In this document: positions 1-8,603 of the stretch, one piece after another
Position numbering within the stretch: position 1 is the first letter of the stretch
Layout: each line of letters starts with the position of its first letter
Assembly (NCBI GenBank): GCA_022786995.1
Contig: JALFUW010000047.1
Coordinates: forward strand, 1-64,000
Origin: Clostridiales bacterium
GTDB taxonomy: Bacteria; Bacillota; Clostridia; Oscillospirales; Oscillospiraceae
Direction: 5' to 3'
Length of the DNA stretch: 64,000 nt
The notes under the pieces: generated by a model
Database searches by the model: none
Told to the model about the DNA's origin: nothing
The model's input: the letters and a program-made list of their open reading frames with translations, nothing else
Made by a program: the position numbers and the translations under genes

Positions 1-34
1 GGACATCCATCCCAATATAGGTTATACTTGTCAT
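1..34 (-). CDS. IS110-family transposase, N-terminal fragment (cut by window edge)
   Basis: Only the first eleven codons lie in the window. They read MTSITYIGMDV, which matches the start of IS110-type DEDD transposases, where the first catalytic Asp sits in an (I/M)GxDVH-like motif. A strong AAGGAGGAG ribosome site lies just upstream (about 39-47). IS110 enzymes are RNA-guided recombinases that excise a circular element and use a bridge RNA made from a noncoding end. The rest of the gene lies outside the window, so intactness is unknown. Confidence 0.6.
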   Translation of the reverse strand, partial: MTSITYIGMDV

Positions 35-205
35 GGTGACTCCTCCTTGTATGTGGTAATTCCAGTTACTTTTGCGTTGCACCTTAAGTATGACAGGTAA
101 ACCCACGTTTTACAAGTGAGGAGTCATTTCATATTGTCTAAGTCATACGGGCTCAGGTCAGCAGCGTAACAGCTGCGGATCTGAGCCCGGTTTCTTTTTT
201 CTTAA
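35..205 (-). other. Noncoding flank upstream of the IS110-type transposase, with a bulged hairpin
   Basis: This stretch holds no gene. At 149-188 it folds into an 8-bp outer stem (GGGCTCAG/CTGAGCCC), an internal loop and a 5-bp inner stem (GCAGC/GCTGC). On the + strand the hairpin is followed by a T-rich run (191-203), so it may simply be an intrinsic terminator. Because IS110 elements carry their bridge RNA in the noncoding end next to the transposase start, the stem/internal loop/stem could instead belong to that RNA. The element boundary cannot be set from one copy. Confidence 0.35.
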
Positions 206-287
206 ATTAGCGGCACGTAAAAAAATGCACCAAACCAGTAATACTGGGCAATAGGAAAAAGGCCCCCTACATTCCACTGCCGCTAAT
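206..287. repeat. Short element with perfect 10-bp inverted ends
   Basis: ATTAGCGGCA at 206-215 is repeated inverted as TGCCGCTAAT at 278-287. The interior includes a small palindrome, CCAGTAATACTGG. There is no open frame. It could be a tiny mobile remnant or a structured leader; only one copy is visible. Confidence 0.35.
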
Positions 288-293
288 ATAAAC

Positions 294-322
294 GATGCCC
301 CGGACAATTTTTCCGGGGCATC
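294..322 (-). terminator. Hairpin terminator of the kinase/AAA operon
   Basis: A perfect 11-bp stem (GATGCCCCGGA/TCCGGGGCATC) with a 7-base loop lies 140 bases past the last leftward gene. On the minus strand it is followed by a T/A-rich tract (GTTTATATT). It is the first good stop signal for the leftward operon that ends at 463. Confidence 0.6.
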
Positions 323-462
323 CATCCATTTTCACATTATTTTGCGGCCATTCATCCTACTTTTCCATCAAGTCTTCCCTTGTGCCGCCGTATGCAGTGC
401 GAATCCGCTTTCAACTGGTGCGGTAAATTATCCAACACACATTCGATTGTGAACTTTGGTGT

Positions 463-1908
463 TTACAGCTCATCACTGAATTCGTCTTCTTCGGACAGGC
501 GACTGTCTGCCGGAGCACAGATCTTCCTGATAAACTCTCTGGTTTTGGGAGAGATGCCTTCTACGCCATCCAGTCTGGAAGCATCGGTTCCCCCCGTGAG
601 GAGATAAACACCCAGTATTCCCAGCGAATACATATCGGCCTTTTTCCACTCCTCTGCAGAGATGTCACAGCTGTGCCTGCCGACAAGCTCTGGAGCATAG
701 AATTCAACGTTTTGCGCCCGATGACGATTCTCTGAAACCAAGTCTGCAACGGTATACTGTACATCCTCGTCGGTTTCCTTGACACACGAAAAGGCGCACA
801 GGATCAGACTACTGCGGGAGGAAGTGCCACACAGAGCAAAGGCATCCGGGGTGATAGCCCGGTGATACATGGGGGGCTCAGCGCCGTGCAGAGCAGAGAT
901 GGCTGTTTTTGCATCCAAGAAGAGCTGTTCCCGGTTCCTGATAGAGAGATCACGCAGGGTGTCCTGCGACAAGCTCCGTGGCTTTCCGCCCAGGAGGAAA
1001 ACACTCCGCTCCTGTTCCTTGTCCGGAATCCGCTTTTCCGTCCGGCATTCCAGAGAAGGCATCTTCTGGACGAAGCGGCTGCGGTTGATTCTGCCTTCAT
1101 CCTGCCATAACCGCTGCAGTGCGTCCAGTTCCCGATCCTGATCCATCCGGTTGGTCAGACAGATCAGGTAGTACTTAATCATACCGCCCTCCTGCCGTAC
1201 ATAGTAGCGCATTCCCTGGAAGGGCTTTAGACCCAGCTTCCTCTGGGCGGAGACACTCAGGGGGATATAGTCGTCGATCAGCATCCGATCTTCGTTGAAG
1301 TCCAGGTTATTGTAGCGCGTGGAATCCGGGTAGAAGCAGCGGCAGTAGGCCAGCATGGTGTAAAACAGCAGTTCCGCGGTTTTTCTGCAATTGTCGCGGG
1401 TGGCATCGATTTTTTCATCGCCATCGTTCATATGACCGGATGCGCTGCTGCATCGGCCATAGAGCTCGGAGTACAATTTGGCCACAGCCAAACTGGGGGG
1501 AATCTTGTGGGAGCGCGGCAACAGAGGAACCGCGTGTTTATAGAATTCGGGGTAGCATTCCTCCCTGCAGCATCGGCTGGCCCAGAACAGCTTATGTCCA
1601 CTGGAATATACAATCCCCCGCGGAAGCTGTCCGGCCTCCTTCATAGCGATCATTTTTTCGTCAATAACGCGGTCCCAGGTTTGATTGGCAAGTTTGTCTC
1701 TCTCCCCCGGATACACCCGAAAGAACTCGTGGATGATAAAGCCTTCCAGCAGCAGACGCATTTTATGAATGAAATCGTGCTGGTCGCGGTAGTAGTTCCG
1801 CTCCATGTCCAGGACGAGGTTTTCGATGGTGGGATCGTCCAGCGCCTCGGACAAGAAAGAGAACAGACCCTTTTGGACAGTTACACCTTCTATTTGGATT
1901 GAAGCCAT
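463..1908 (-). CDS. Pseudokinase-like protein, last gene of the kinase/AAA protease operon
   Basis: A 481-residue soluble protein. I do not recognise the N-terminal 300 residues. The C-terminal 170 resemble a protein-kinase C-lobe: YHRAITPDAF (H349-R350-A351) stands where HRDLxPxN is expected, and a YAPELVG (APE) motif and DMYSLGILGVYLLTGG helix follow. The catalytic HRD Asp is Ala, no DFG motif is seen (AFS in its place), and there is no Gly-rich loop or VAIK lysine, so it should not phosphorylate. It overlaps the upstream phosphatase gene by 19 bases and has its own AAAGGAG site. Context suggests a scaffold or sensor for the neighbouring kinase and phosphatase; that role is inferred. Confidence 0.7.
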   Translation of the reverse strand: MASIQIEGVTVQKGLFSFLSEALDDPTIENLVLDMERNYYRDQHDFIHKMRLLLEGFIIHEFFRVYPGERDKLANQTWDRVIDEKMIAMKEAGQLPRGIVYSSGHKLFWASRCCREECYPEFYKHAVPLLPRSHKIPPSLAVAKLYSELYGRCSSASGHMNDGDEKIDATRDNCRKTAELLFYTMLAYCRCFYPDSTRYNNLDFNEDRMLIDDYIPLSVSAQRKLGLKPFQGMRYYVRQEGGMIKYYLICLTNRMDQDRELDALQRLWQDEGRINRSRFVQKMPSLECRTEKRIPDKEQERSVFLLGGKPRSLSQDTLRDLSIRNREQLFLDAKTAISALHGAEPPMYHRAITPDAFALCGTSSRSSLILCAFSCVKETDEDVQYTVADLVSENRHRAQNVEFYAPELVGRHSCDISAEEWKKADMYSLGILGVYLLTGGTDASRLDGVEGISPKTREFIRKICAPADSRLSEEDEFSDEL

Positions 1909-2753
1909 TTATTAAATCTCCTTTCTATGTTGGAATACCACCCTGATCCCAAAATAGCTTCCACATCTGCCAGAATCACGGTAGTGTTATCCTTCGCATT
2001 CCGCTCGGCAATTCTCAGCAACGCATTGCGTGCATTCCCAATGCTCCGGCAGAGGATGTCCGCCAGGACATCATCTGTACACACATCGGTCACCCCGTCT
2101 GAGCAGAACAGCAGCCTGTCGCCAGGGCAAAGGGTCAGATCCGGCGCCAGAGAGAATTCTGCGTCGTATTTCCCCATGAACCGGGTCAGCCGATGCCAGT
2201 CGGAGGTTTTTCTGGCTGCCTCCTCGGTGATTTCGCCCCGGTCGATCATCTTCTGGGCAGCAGAATCATCTCTGGTCAGCTGGCGCAGCCTGCCGTCACG
2301 CAGCAGGTAGAGACGGCTGTCACCCATCCAGAAGACGGTCATTCGCTGCCCGTCCAGCACAGCGCCTACACAGGTGGTGCCGCAGACCGCGCTTGGGTCA
2401 AAGATCCGTTCCCCAAGCGTGTCGAGAAATGTGGCATGGTAGCGGTTCAGCAGCTGCGCCAGCTCTTCCGCGGGCATATTCGCCCGGAGCTGCTTTTCCA
2501 GCGTGCCGGCGCTTTGGGCTGCCAACAGAGAGGCCATCTCACCAGCGGTTTCGCCGCCCATACCGTCAAATAGCGCAAGCATCCGGGGCTTGTCGGTCAG
2601 AATCTTTGCAGCAGCGTCACTTTCCGGCTGGGACAGAGCATTGCACTGTCCGTTTACATAGTAGTTATCCTGATTCTGCCCGCGCACCGGGCCTACCCTG
2701 GAAAAGCAGCTGACCCGCAGCCGCAGGACGGGATTCTTTGGCGTTTCAGTCAT
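1890..2753 (-). CDS. PP2C-family serine/threonine protein phosphatase
   Basis: A 287-residue cytoplasmic PP2C/PPM phosphatase. The metal-binding aspartates are visible in order: GQNQDNYYV, LFDGMGGETAGE, WMGDSRLYLL, FCSDGVTDV and a C-terminal DNTTV. The ATG at 2753 is chosen because AGAGGAG lies 5 bases upstream; the GTG at 2768 would sit on top of that site. The ribosome site overlaps the stop codon of the kinase gene (2765), so the two are probably translationally coupled. Kinase and PP2C pairs normally act on the same Ser/Thr targets. Likely targets here are the AAA protease or the pseudokinase, by location only. Confidence 0.9.
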   Translation of the reverse strand: MTETPKNPVLRLRVSCFSRVGPVRGQNQDNYYVNGQCNALSQPESDAAAKILTDKPRMLALFDGMGGETAGEMASLLAAQSAGTLEKQLRANMPAEELAQLLNRYHATFLDTLGERIFDPSAVCGTTCVGAVLDGQRMTVFWMGDSRLYLLRDGRLRQLTRDDSAAQKMIDRGEITEEAARKTSDWHRLTRFMGKYDAEFSLAPDLTLCPGDRLLFCSDGVTDVCTDDVLADILCRSIGNARNALLRIAERNAKDNTTVILADVEAILGSGWYSNIERRFNKWLQSK

Positions 2754-2764
2754 ATGGACTCCTC

Positions 2765-5023
2765 TCACAATAGCCAGTACAGCTCTTCATCGCTTGCGGA
2801 CAGAATTCGGCAGCAGATCAGATAAATACCGAATTGAACGCAGATTTGTGAAATCGGGCCGGAAAGACTGATCCCCAGAATGGAAGGCGCAATCCCAAAG
2901 TAATTCAGAACCGGGGCCGCCGCCAAACCAATCACCAAAAGCAGCACGCCGGGAACAATGGCTTTGGCAAGGAAACCCAGCAAGCTACAGCCCAATACCA
3001 GCAGACCCCAGATAATCAGGTCCATGCCAGGCAGAAAGTCCGGAACAGGTATGCCGTAGCCGGGCAATAGGAAAACGGCTGCACCCGCTGCGATGAGAGC
3101 AATGCCCGCTGCGCGGAACAGGCCCTTATGATCCCACATTCCCAGCAGACCTGGGGCAATGAACAGGAACACGGTCTGAATCGGAGTCAGCGGCAGCGTA
3201 AGCCACTGTCGCAGAGGCTCAAATGCCGAGGCCAGCATCAGCATCAGTGTCGAGCAGAACAAACAAAGCCTAAGGAGTCCTGTCATTAATTCCTCATCAG
3301 AGGAAAAGACGATAGGGATGTCCATGAACATGTTGATCAAATGGAATAAGAAAAAAATGATATATATCGGCAGTGGTTTGCAGGTGAAGATCGTAATCAG
3401 ACTGAAAACTGTTCCCGCGCAATCGGTCACTGCAACGAACCAGCGCAACCGCCGTCCCGGATAGAAGGAAAAGCAGGGTATGCAGTAGATGGCCGCCAGA
3501 GCCAGCAGCGCATAATTCTGCCAGAGGTGGGGACCCGGCAGAAGCCAGTTCCGGAAGCCAAGGCAGAATACGATGGAAAAATAGGCAGCCATGACCATGA
3601 AGAATATTGCTGCCACGGGAGTGTCCTCCAGCACAGAGCAGTAAATCTTGGAATGGTCGGTTTCCGTGAAATACGTTGGGCTCTGGCTCTTTGACTCCAA
3701 GGCATCCTTCTCCTGGATTTCCGGCTGAGCGGGCTTCGGCGCCAGAGCGCTCGTCTTCTGGGTGAGCACCTCCGGCTGCGCGGACTTCGGCTCCGGGGCA
3801 CTTCTCCTCTGGGCGAGCACTTCCGGCTGCGCGGACTTCGGCTCCGGGGCGCTCACCCTCTGAATTGGCTTTTTTGCTTCCGCCGGTTTCGGCTCAGGCA
3901 ATTTTCTCTCTTTCACCGAAACCGGCGCAGGGGAAGCCACGGTGATGCTTCGCAAATCCTCCCGGTTCGATTTCGCGCCTATGCTGATGAGAAGGTCATC
4001 CTGCAGTTCCTCTTCCCGATGTGCGGGAGCAGGACTGATGGAACTGGGTGTTCTCTGAAGCTGCACAGCCCGCAGACAGCCGATCATCTCGTCCATGGAC
4101 TGCTGCCGGTTTTCGGGGAGGTAGCTGCACGCCTTCAGGACGATGCCCTGAAGCTCCGGAGAGCCTGACGAGGGAGGGGGAAAACCCTCCTTCTTCATCC
4201 GCGCCGGAGGCAGATGCGTTCCGTTGAGCAGCTGGTAGATCATGACACCGAAGGAATAGATATCCGCCGTTTTGTCGTACAGGTCTCCGTTTTCCACCTC
4301 CGGCGCCATATATGCTTTTGTCCCCGTATAGGTGCTGGCCTTCCCGTCATCCACAATCCGGGCTACGCCGAAATCGCCCAGCTTGTACACCTGCAGGAAG
4401 GGGTCCCAGAAGGTGTTCTGGAGTTTTACATCCCGGTGTAGAATGCCCGCCTGATGAGACGCGCGGAGGGCCTGAGCGATATCCAGAGCAAATTTCAGGA
4501 TTTCCTCCTCAGAAAGCGTTGCCAGGCGGTCAATGAGTTTCATATCCCAAACGTCGAAACTGAGGACTACCGGCACCAGCTTCTCCATCCGGATGAGGTA
4601 AAAGTAGCATACATAGGATTCTTCTGCCCGCTTTTTCTCGGCAAAATCCCGATACTCAATGTAATCCTCTATCTTCAAGGTTCGGGGGGCGGAGCCGGTC
4701 TGCCTGACCACGAGAATCAGCGCATCCTCCAGCTTCACAATGTTGCAGCAGCTGGCGAGAGCCTGAATTTGGGCTTTGATCTCGGCATTAAAGGGTTTCA
4801 ACTGCTCAGGATCCGTAATTTGTGACTGTAAACCGATTACCTTGATCGCCCCGTCGATGCCAAGAGGCGTTCGGCATAGAAACACCGCGCCGAAGCCTCC
4901 GGCGCCCAGCAACTGCGGCTTCCCATCAACCATAGCGAAGGGATAGCGCGCAATGGGCAAATTGCTGCTGTTGAGCTGCTCCAGAAACCGGGCAAGCTCA
5001 TCGTCGTTCATCCAAAAAGTCAA
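2765..5023 (-). CDS. Membrane-anchored Ser/Thr protein kinase with polytopic C-terminus
   Basis: A 752-residue protein with a full Hanks-type kinase domain at about 20-320: Gly loop GAGGFGAV, Lys61 in GAIKVI, HRD with Asp198, DFG with Asp217 and MAPEV. A linker rich in Pro, Lys and Glu (about 330-440) holds three 17-residue repeats. About seven membrane helices follow (460-745). This differs from PknB-type kinases, which have one helix and PASTA repeats. The start is TTG at 5023, directly after the stop of the AAA gene; AAGGAG lies 8 bases upstream, while the next ATG (5011) is too far from it. The helices may sense membrane state or anchor the complex. An active kinase is well supported; substrate unknown. 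Confidence 0.9.
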   Translation of the reverse strand: MTFWMNDDELARFLEQLNSSNLPIARYPFAMVDGKPQLLGAGGFGAVFLCRTPLGIDGAIKVIGLQSQITDPEQLKPFNAEIKAQIQALASCCNIVKLEDALILVVRQTGSAPRTLKIEDYIEYRDFAEKKRAEESYVCYFYLIRMEKLVPVVLSFDVWDMKLIDRLATLSEEEILKFALDIAQALRASHQAGILHRDVKLQNTFWDPFLQVYKLGDFGVARIVDDGKASTYTGTKAYMAPEVENGDLYDKTADIYSFGVMIYQLLNGTHLPPARMKKEGFPPPSSGSPELQGIVLKACSYLPENRQQSMDEMIGCLRAVQLQRTPSSISPAPAHREEELQDDLLISIGAKSNREDLRSITVASPAPVSVKERKLPEPKPAEAKKPIQRVSAPEPKSAQPEVLAQRRSAPEPKSAQPEVLTQKTSALAPKPAQPEIQEKDALESKSQSPTYFTETDHSKIYCSVLEDTPVAAIFFMVMAAYFSIVFCLGFRNWLLPGPHLWQNYALLALAAIYCIPCFSFYPGRRLRWFVAVTDCAGTVFSLITIFTCKPLPIYIIFFLFHLINMFMDIPIVFSSDEELMTGLLRLCLFCSTLMLMLASAFEPLRQWLTLPLTPIQTVFLFIAPGLLGMWDHKGLFRAAGIALIAAGAAVFLLPGYGIPVPDFLPGMDLIIWGLLVLGCSLLGFLAKAIVPGVLLLVIGLAAAPVLNYFGIAPSILGISLSGPISQICVQFGIYLICCRILSASDEELYWLL
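3707..3859 (-). repeat. Three 51-bp tandem repeats inside the kinase linker
   Basis: Three in-frame 51-bp units encode 17-residue repeats of the type SAPEPKSAQPEVLxQ. The first two units are nearly identical, while the third has diverged. They lie between the kinase domain and the membrane helices and probably form a flexible, length-variable spacer. Confidence 0.7.
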
Positions 5024-8000
5024 TTACCCATCTCCTTCCGATAGCAATGCGTCTATTTCTGCCGCCATCAGCTTGTTTGCTTCCAGCAGCCGCGCCGTGA
5101 GGCGATCCATTTTACTCCGATTCCGGGTCAGAATCTCCAGTGCGGTGTCTGCCTGCTCCTGCATCAGCTCCTGAATCCGCTGACAGACCGACGGGGGCGG
5201 GGCATCGGGATTCGGCACATAAAACAGGCCCTGCCGAGTATCCATTGCGAACCGGCAGACATAATCCGACAGCAGGCTGCCCGCCAGTGCAATATCCTGA
5301 GCGGGGCCTGTGGACAGGCCATCCTCCGGGCCGAAGCGCAGGAGCTCCGCTGCCCGCCCGGCAAGAGCAGTCTGCACCCGCTCCAGAATCTCCTGCCGTG
5401 TCCAGGAGAACTTGTCCTCAGTGCTGGCAGGTATGACATATCCGCCGAAGCTGCCTCTGGCAGTGATCGTGACATATTCCGGCGTGTGCCCGTAATAAAA
5501 GCTTAAGAAGGCGTGCCCGGCTTCGTGCCAGGCGGTGCGCTCCATAGCGTCGGCGCCCCACTGCTTTTTCCGTCCGTAGAGGATGGTCTCCAGCGCGTTG
5601 TCCAGAATCGGCTCCGTGATGGGACTGCCGGCTGCTCTGGCATCCCGGGCGGCCTGCTCCACCACATTGCCCAGACTGCCGAAATTCATGCCCACGCTAC
5701 GCCGGGCTATGGCATTCAGGAATGCCTCGCTGATCTGCGTATCAGAGGCTTTCAGCTTCCTGCGCAGGAATTCCGCCCGATCCTGCTGATTGGGCAGGTC
5801 CACCAGGAAGGTTCTGGTAAACCGGCGTATCAGTGCAGGGTCCAGCGCCATGCTGGAATCCTGATGGATGGTATAGTTGGTGGCGGCGACCAGAAATACA
5901 GGACGGGCCGGATCCGTTCCGAAGCCGTCCACCTCGGACAGCAGCATGTTCAGGGTGCTCTCGGCAGACCGCTGTCCGCCTGCACCGGTTCGTCTGGCGC
6001 CGATGGCGTCGATTTCGTCGATAAAAATGATGGAGGGCGCGTACTTTCTCGCTTTCGCAAAGAGTGCGCGAACCGCCTGAGGGCCGCTCCCTTCGTACTG
6101 GGTGATGAAGCTGCTCCCGTTGGCCGGGAAGAAGGGCACGTTCGCTTCATGGGAGAGAGCCTTGGCAAAGAAGGTTTTTCCGGTACCCGGAGGGCCATAG
6201 AGCAGGATGCCCTTGGGCTGACAGCCGTGGGCGGCAGTGTATCCGCGGGGGTCACGAAGGAAGCCGATGAACTCCTGCATTTCCGCCTTGATGTCGTCTG
6301 CACCGATATAGTCGTCAAAAGTTACCATGGGCATCCGGCTTTCGGAGGTCATATCCTTCTGATCCTCTCCGGACACCTGCGTAATTACCTGGAAATTCTT
6401 CATCCGGATCACAACGCCGCTGCCGCCGGCAGTGGGTGAAAGGGTATAGCGCAGGCCCTTTCGCTGGCGAGCGAACTGGAAGGCAATCTGCTCCAGGCGG
6501 CGCTTTTGGTTCAGAGCAAAAAGCTTCTCCAGAAGGGCATCCATATCCTGCTGCGCATCCAGCACCTCTGCGGCGCCCAGCTCCAGCACAGTTTCCACGA
6601 CGTTAGTACGGTTATACTGCGCCATATCCAAAAGCACATATACCGGCACCTCCGGAACCGTTTGGGTCAACTCGGTGAGAAATTCCACAAAACCTCGGTA
6701 GTCTGAGGCAATCAACGGTGTGCGATCCGCGAATTTCACTGTTTCGCCGGGATTTTCCACGTCCCCGGCCAATTCCAGAAGGACAGCGGAGGGAAAGCAC
6801 TTCCCACTTTGCAGTTCCCTCAGCGCCTGCGCATAGGAGGCGGGGGTATTAACGGACGCATCGCTGCATCCGCACAGCACATCCGCCCACATCTGACGGA
6901 ATTCATCGTCTTCCGAAACGATCATGAAGCTGTCCCGCCGGCGGGCGGGAGTCAACTGCTCCAGAGCGCTGTCGAAGCTCTCCATGTCCGCGTCAAACTG
7001 AATCCGGTTTTTCTTTTTCAGGGCGGCAACCAGTTTGCGCTCCGACACTGCATTGGTCAGCCGGAACAGGTTTTCATGAATGAAGTCTCCACAGGCAACC
7101 CGGAAACGTCTGGCGTCGGATTCTCCGCCGGTACTCAGCAGCGCCAAGAAGGGTAGATTTTCGTCAATCGCCACGCCAATCCCGTATTCCTGCCGAAAAA
7201 AGTCTCCCTGCCGCCGCATTTCCTTCAGGCCGATCTTCACCAGATCTCCACAGGACAGGTGTCGGAACAGCACGATGCAGCCGGTGCCCATCCGGGACAG
7301 AATTTCCCCCGGAAAGAACGGTGCCCCAGAGCCGGATTTCCGATCATTGTGCAGGGCTTCAAGGAGCACGGACTTGTCCACATTCCCCGGCAGGCGGTCG
7401 CCGTTTTCGTACAGGCTTCTTCCGGCGTTGGTGGTAAAGAACAGATAGGCGTGGCGGAAAGAGACGGTTTCTTCCGTCATGTTGTCCCTCAGCAGACCTG
7501 TATCCAGAATCTGCAGGAACAGATAGATCACGCTCATACACGCCTTTTCAATTTCGTCAAAGATCAGAACACAGCCTTCGTCATTCTGTTCACATTGGCT
7601 GACAAAAGAGGTCAGCAGTCCCGGATGACTGGATTGGTAGGATTTGTCCAGTCCGATGAGTTTTACCGGCCCCTCCTGCTGATCGGTGTACTCACTCATG
7701 TTGAAGCGCATCGACGGCATATTGAGCAGATTGGCACCTTCCTCCGCCAGATAGGTCTTTCCCACGCCGGGCGGCCCCATGAACAGGAAGATCCCCTGAG
7801 GGCCGGAACGTCCTGGGTCGTCGATCATCATCATGCTGTCCACGGCACCCTCCACGAAGGCGTTGACCGCGTGATCCTGACCGATCACCCGCTCCTTCAA
7901 TTGACGCTTCAGCTCCTGTTTTCGATTCGCCAGCGCAAGAATCCGGCGGATACCGTCGAATCTGTCCGGTTCCCCGGCTTGCCGGACAAGAATCCCGGCA

Positions 8001-8395
8001 ATCTGCATAGTAGGTGTGTCGATCAACGTCTGAAGAAAGCTATCGGCATGCAGGCAGTCCTGGGTATCCTGACTTTCCAGTGCATCCTGCTCTAGCTCCC
8101 GCCTCAGAGCATCGTCAGCGGAGGTGGGCTTTGGCAGCTGACTGCGCAACGCATCCCGCGAAATGACAAACCGCCCCGCGAATACCTTCCGCAGCGCGGC
8201 AAGCTCCCTGAGAGCCTCCGGATAATTGCGGAGCATGTCGTCCTCCTCCGGCTCCACAACCTTCATGATTCCCACAAGCAGGAATTCAGCAGAAATGCAG
8301 TTGGGGGCAGGATCATCCCAGAGTGTCTGAATGTATTTCAGTGCGTACTGTTCAATTCGTCTGTACAATTTCGATTTTGGGACAGAATGCTCCAT
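5024..8395 (-). CDS. Clp_N / ClpB-like AAA+ / receiver-like / FtsH-like AAA+ / M41 zinc protease fusion
   Basis: An 1123-residue protein, first gene of the leftward operon. In order: a Clp N-domain-like helical region (about 1-150); a ClpB/ClpC-type AAA+ module with Walker A GPPGVGKT (Lys213) and Walker B LIFDEIEKA; a degenerate receiver-like middle domain (about 490-630, starting FMIVSEDDEF); an FtsH-type AAA+ module with GPPGTGKT (Lys740), FIDEIDAIGARR and the second-region arginines; and an M41 peptidase with HEAGH (His957, Glu958, His961) and a downstream Asp in TGPAQDI. No membrane helix precedes the FtsH part, so it should be soluble, unlike FtsH. Both ATPases and the protease look intact. 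RBS AGAGGAGAG. I know no characterised protein with this order. Confidence 0.88.
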   Translation of the reverse strand: MEHSVPKSKLYRRIEQYALKYIQTLWDDPAPNCISAEFLLVGIMKVVEPEEDDMLRNYPEALRELAALRKVFAGRFVISRDALRSQLPKPTSADDALRRELEQDALESQDTQDCLHADSFLQTLIDTPTMQIAGILVRQAGEPDRFDGIRRILALANRKQELKRQLKERVIGQDHAVNAFVEGAVDSMMMIDDPGRSGPQGIFLFMGPPGVGKTYLAEEGANLLNMPSMRFNMSEYTDQQEGPVKLIGLDKSYQSSHPGLLTSFVSQCEQNDEGCVLIFDEIEKACMSVIYLFLQILDTGLLRDNMTEETVSFRHAYLFFTTNAGRSLYENGDRLPGNVDKSVLLEALHNDRKSGSGAPFFPGEILSRMGTGCIVLFRHLSCGDLVKIGLKEMRRQGDFFRQEYGIGVAIDENLPFLALLSTGGESDARRFRVACGDFIHENLFRLTNAVSERKLVAALKKKNRIQFDADMESFDSALEQLTPARRRDSFMIVSEDDEFRQMWADVLCGCSDASVNTPASYAQALRELQSGKCFPSAVLLELAGDVENPGETVKFADRTPLIASDYRGFVEFLTELTQTVPEVPVYVLLDMAQYNRTNVVETVLELGAAEVLDAQQDMDALLEKLFALNQKRRLEQIAFQFARQRKGLRYTLSPTAGGSGVVIRMKNFQVITQVSGEDQKDMTSESRMPMVTFDDYIGADDIKAEMQEFIGFLRDPRGYTAAHGCQPKGILLYGPPGTGKTFFAKALSHEANVPFFPANGSSFITQYEGSGPQAVRALFAKARKYAPSIIFIDEIDAIGARRTGAGGQRSAESTLNMLLSEVDGFGTDPARPVFLVAATNYTIHQDSSMALDPALIRRFTRTFLVDLPNQQDRAEFLRRKLKASDTQISEAFLNAIARRSVGMNFGSLGNVVEQAARDARAAGSPITEPILDNALETILYGRKKQWGADAMERTAWHEAGHAFLSFYYGHTPEYVTITARGSFGGYVIPASTEDKFSWTRQEILERVQTALAGRAAELLRFGPEDGLSTGPAQDIALAGSLLSDYVCRFAMDTRQGLFYVPNPDAPPPSVCQRIQELMQEQADTALEILTRNRSKMDRLTARLLEANKLMAAEIDALLSEGDG

Positions 8396-8471
8396 AGCTC
8401 TCCTCTTTTCTCTTCCCCATATCCGGCGAAAACCGTCGGATTGCGCTGGGGGAATTGGTAACTATGACAGT

Positions 8472-8500
8472 ATTATAGCATTGATATTCTGGAAATTCAA
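8472..8500 (-). promoter_or_regulatory. Sigma-A-type promoter of the AAA/kinase operon
   Basis: On the minus strand TTGAAT (8495-8500), a 17-base spacer and TATAAT (8472-8477). It lies 77 bases before the AAA gene and back to back with the rightward promoter at 8532. Confidence 0.75.
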
Positions 8501-8531
8501 GGAAAGCCTGCGGCGGTATTACAAAGAAATC

Positions 8532-8560
8532 TTGCAATCTCCTCAATCCTGAACTATAAT
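8532..8560 (+). promoter_or_regulatory. Sigma-A-type promoter of the 2H-phosphoesterase gene
   Basis: TTGCAA (8532-8537), 17-base spacer, TATAAT (8555-8560), 44 bases before the ATG at 8604. The two divergent promoters have their -35 boxes about 30 bases apart, leaving room for one shared regulator. I see no clear operator palindrome. Confidence 0.78.
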
Positions 8561-8603
8561 GAAACCACATGATCGGCACTGCCGGAAAAGCGCGAGGTGA
8601 AAT

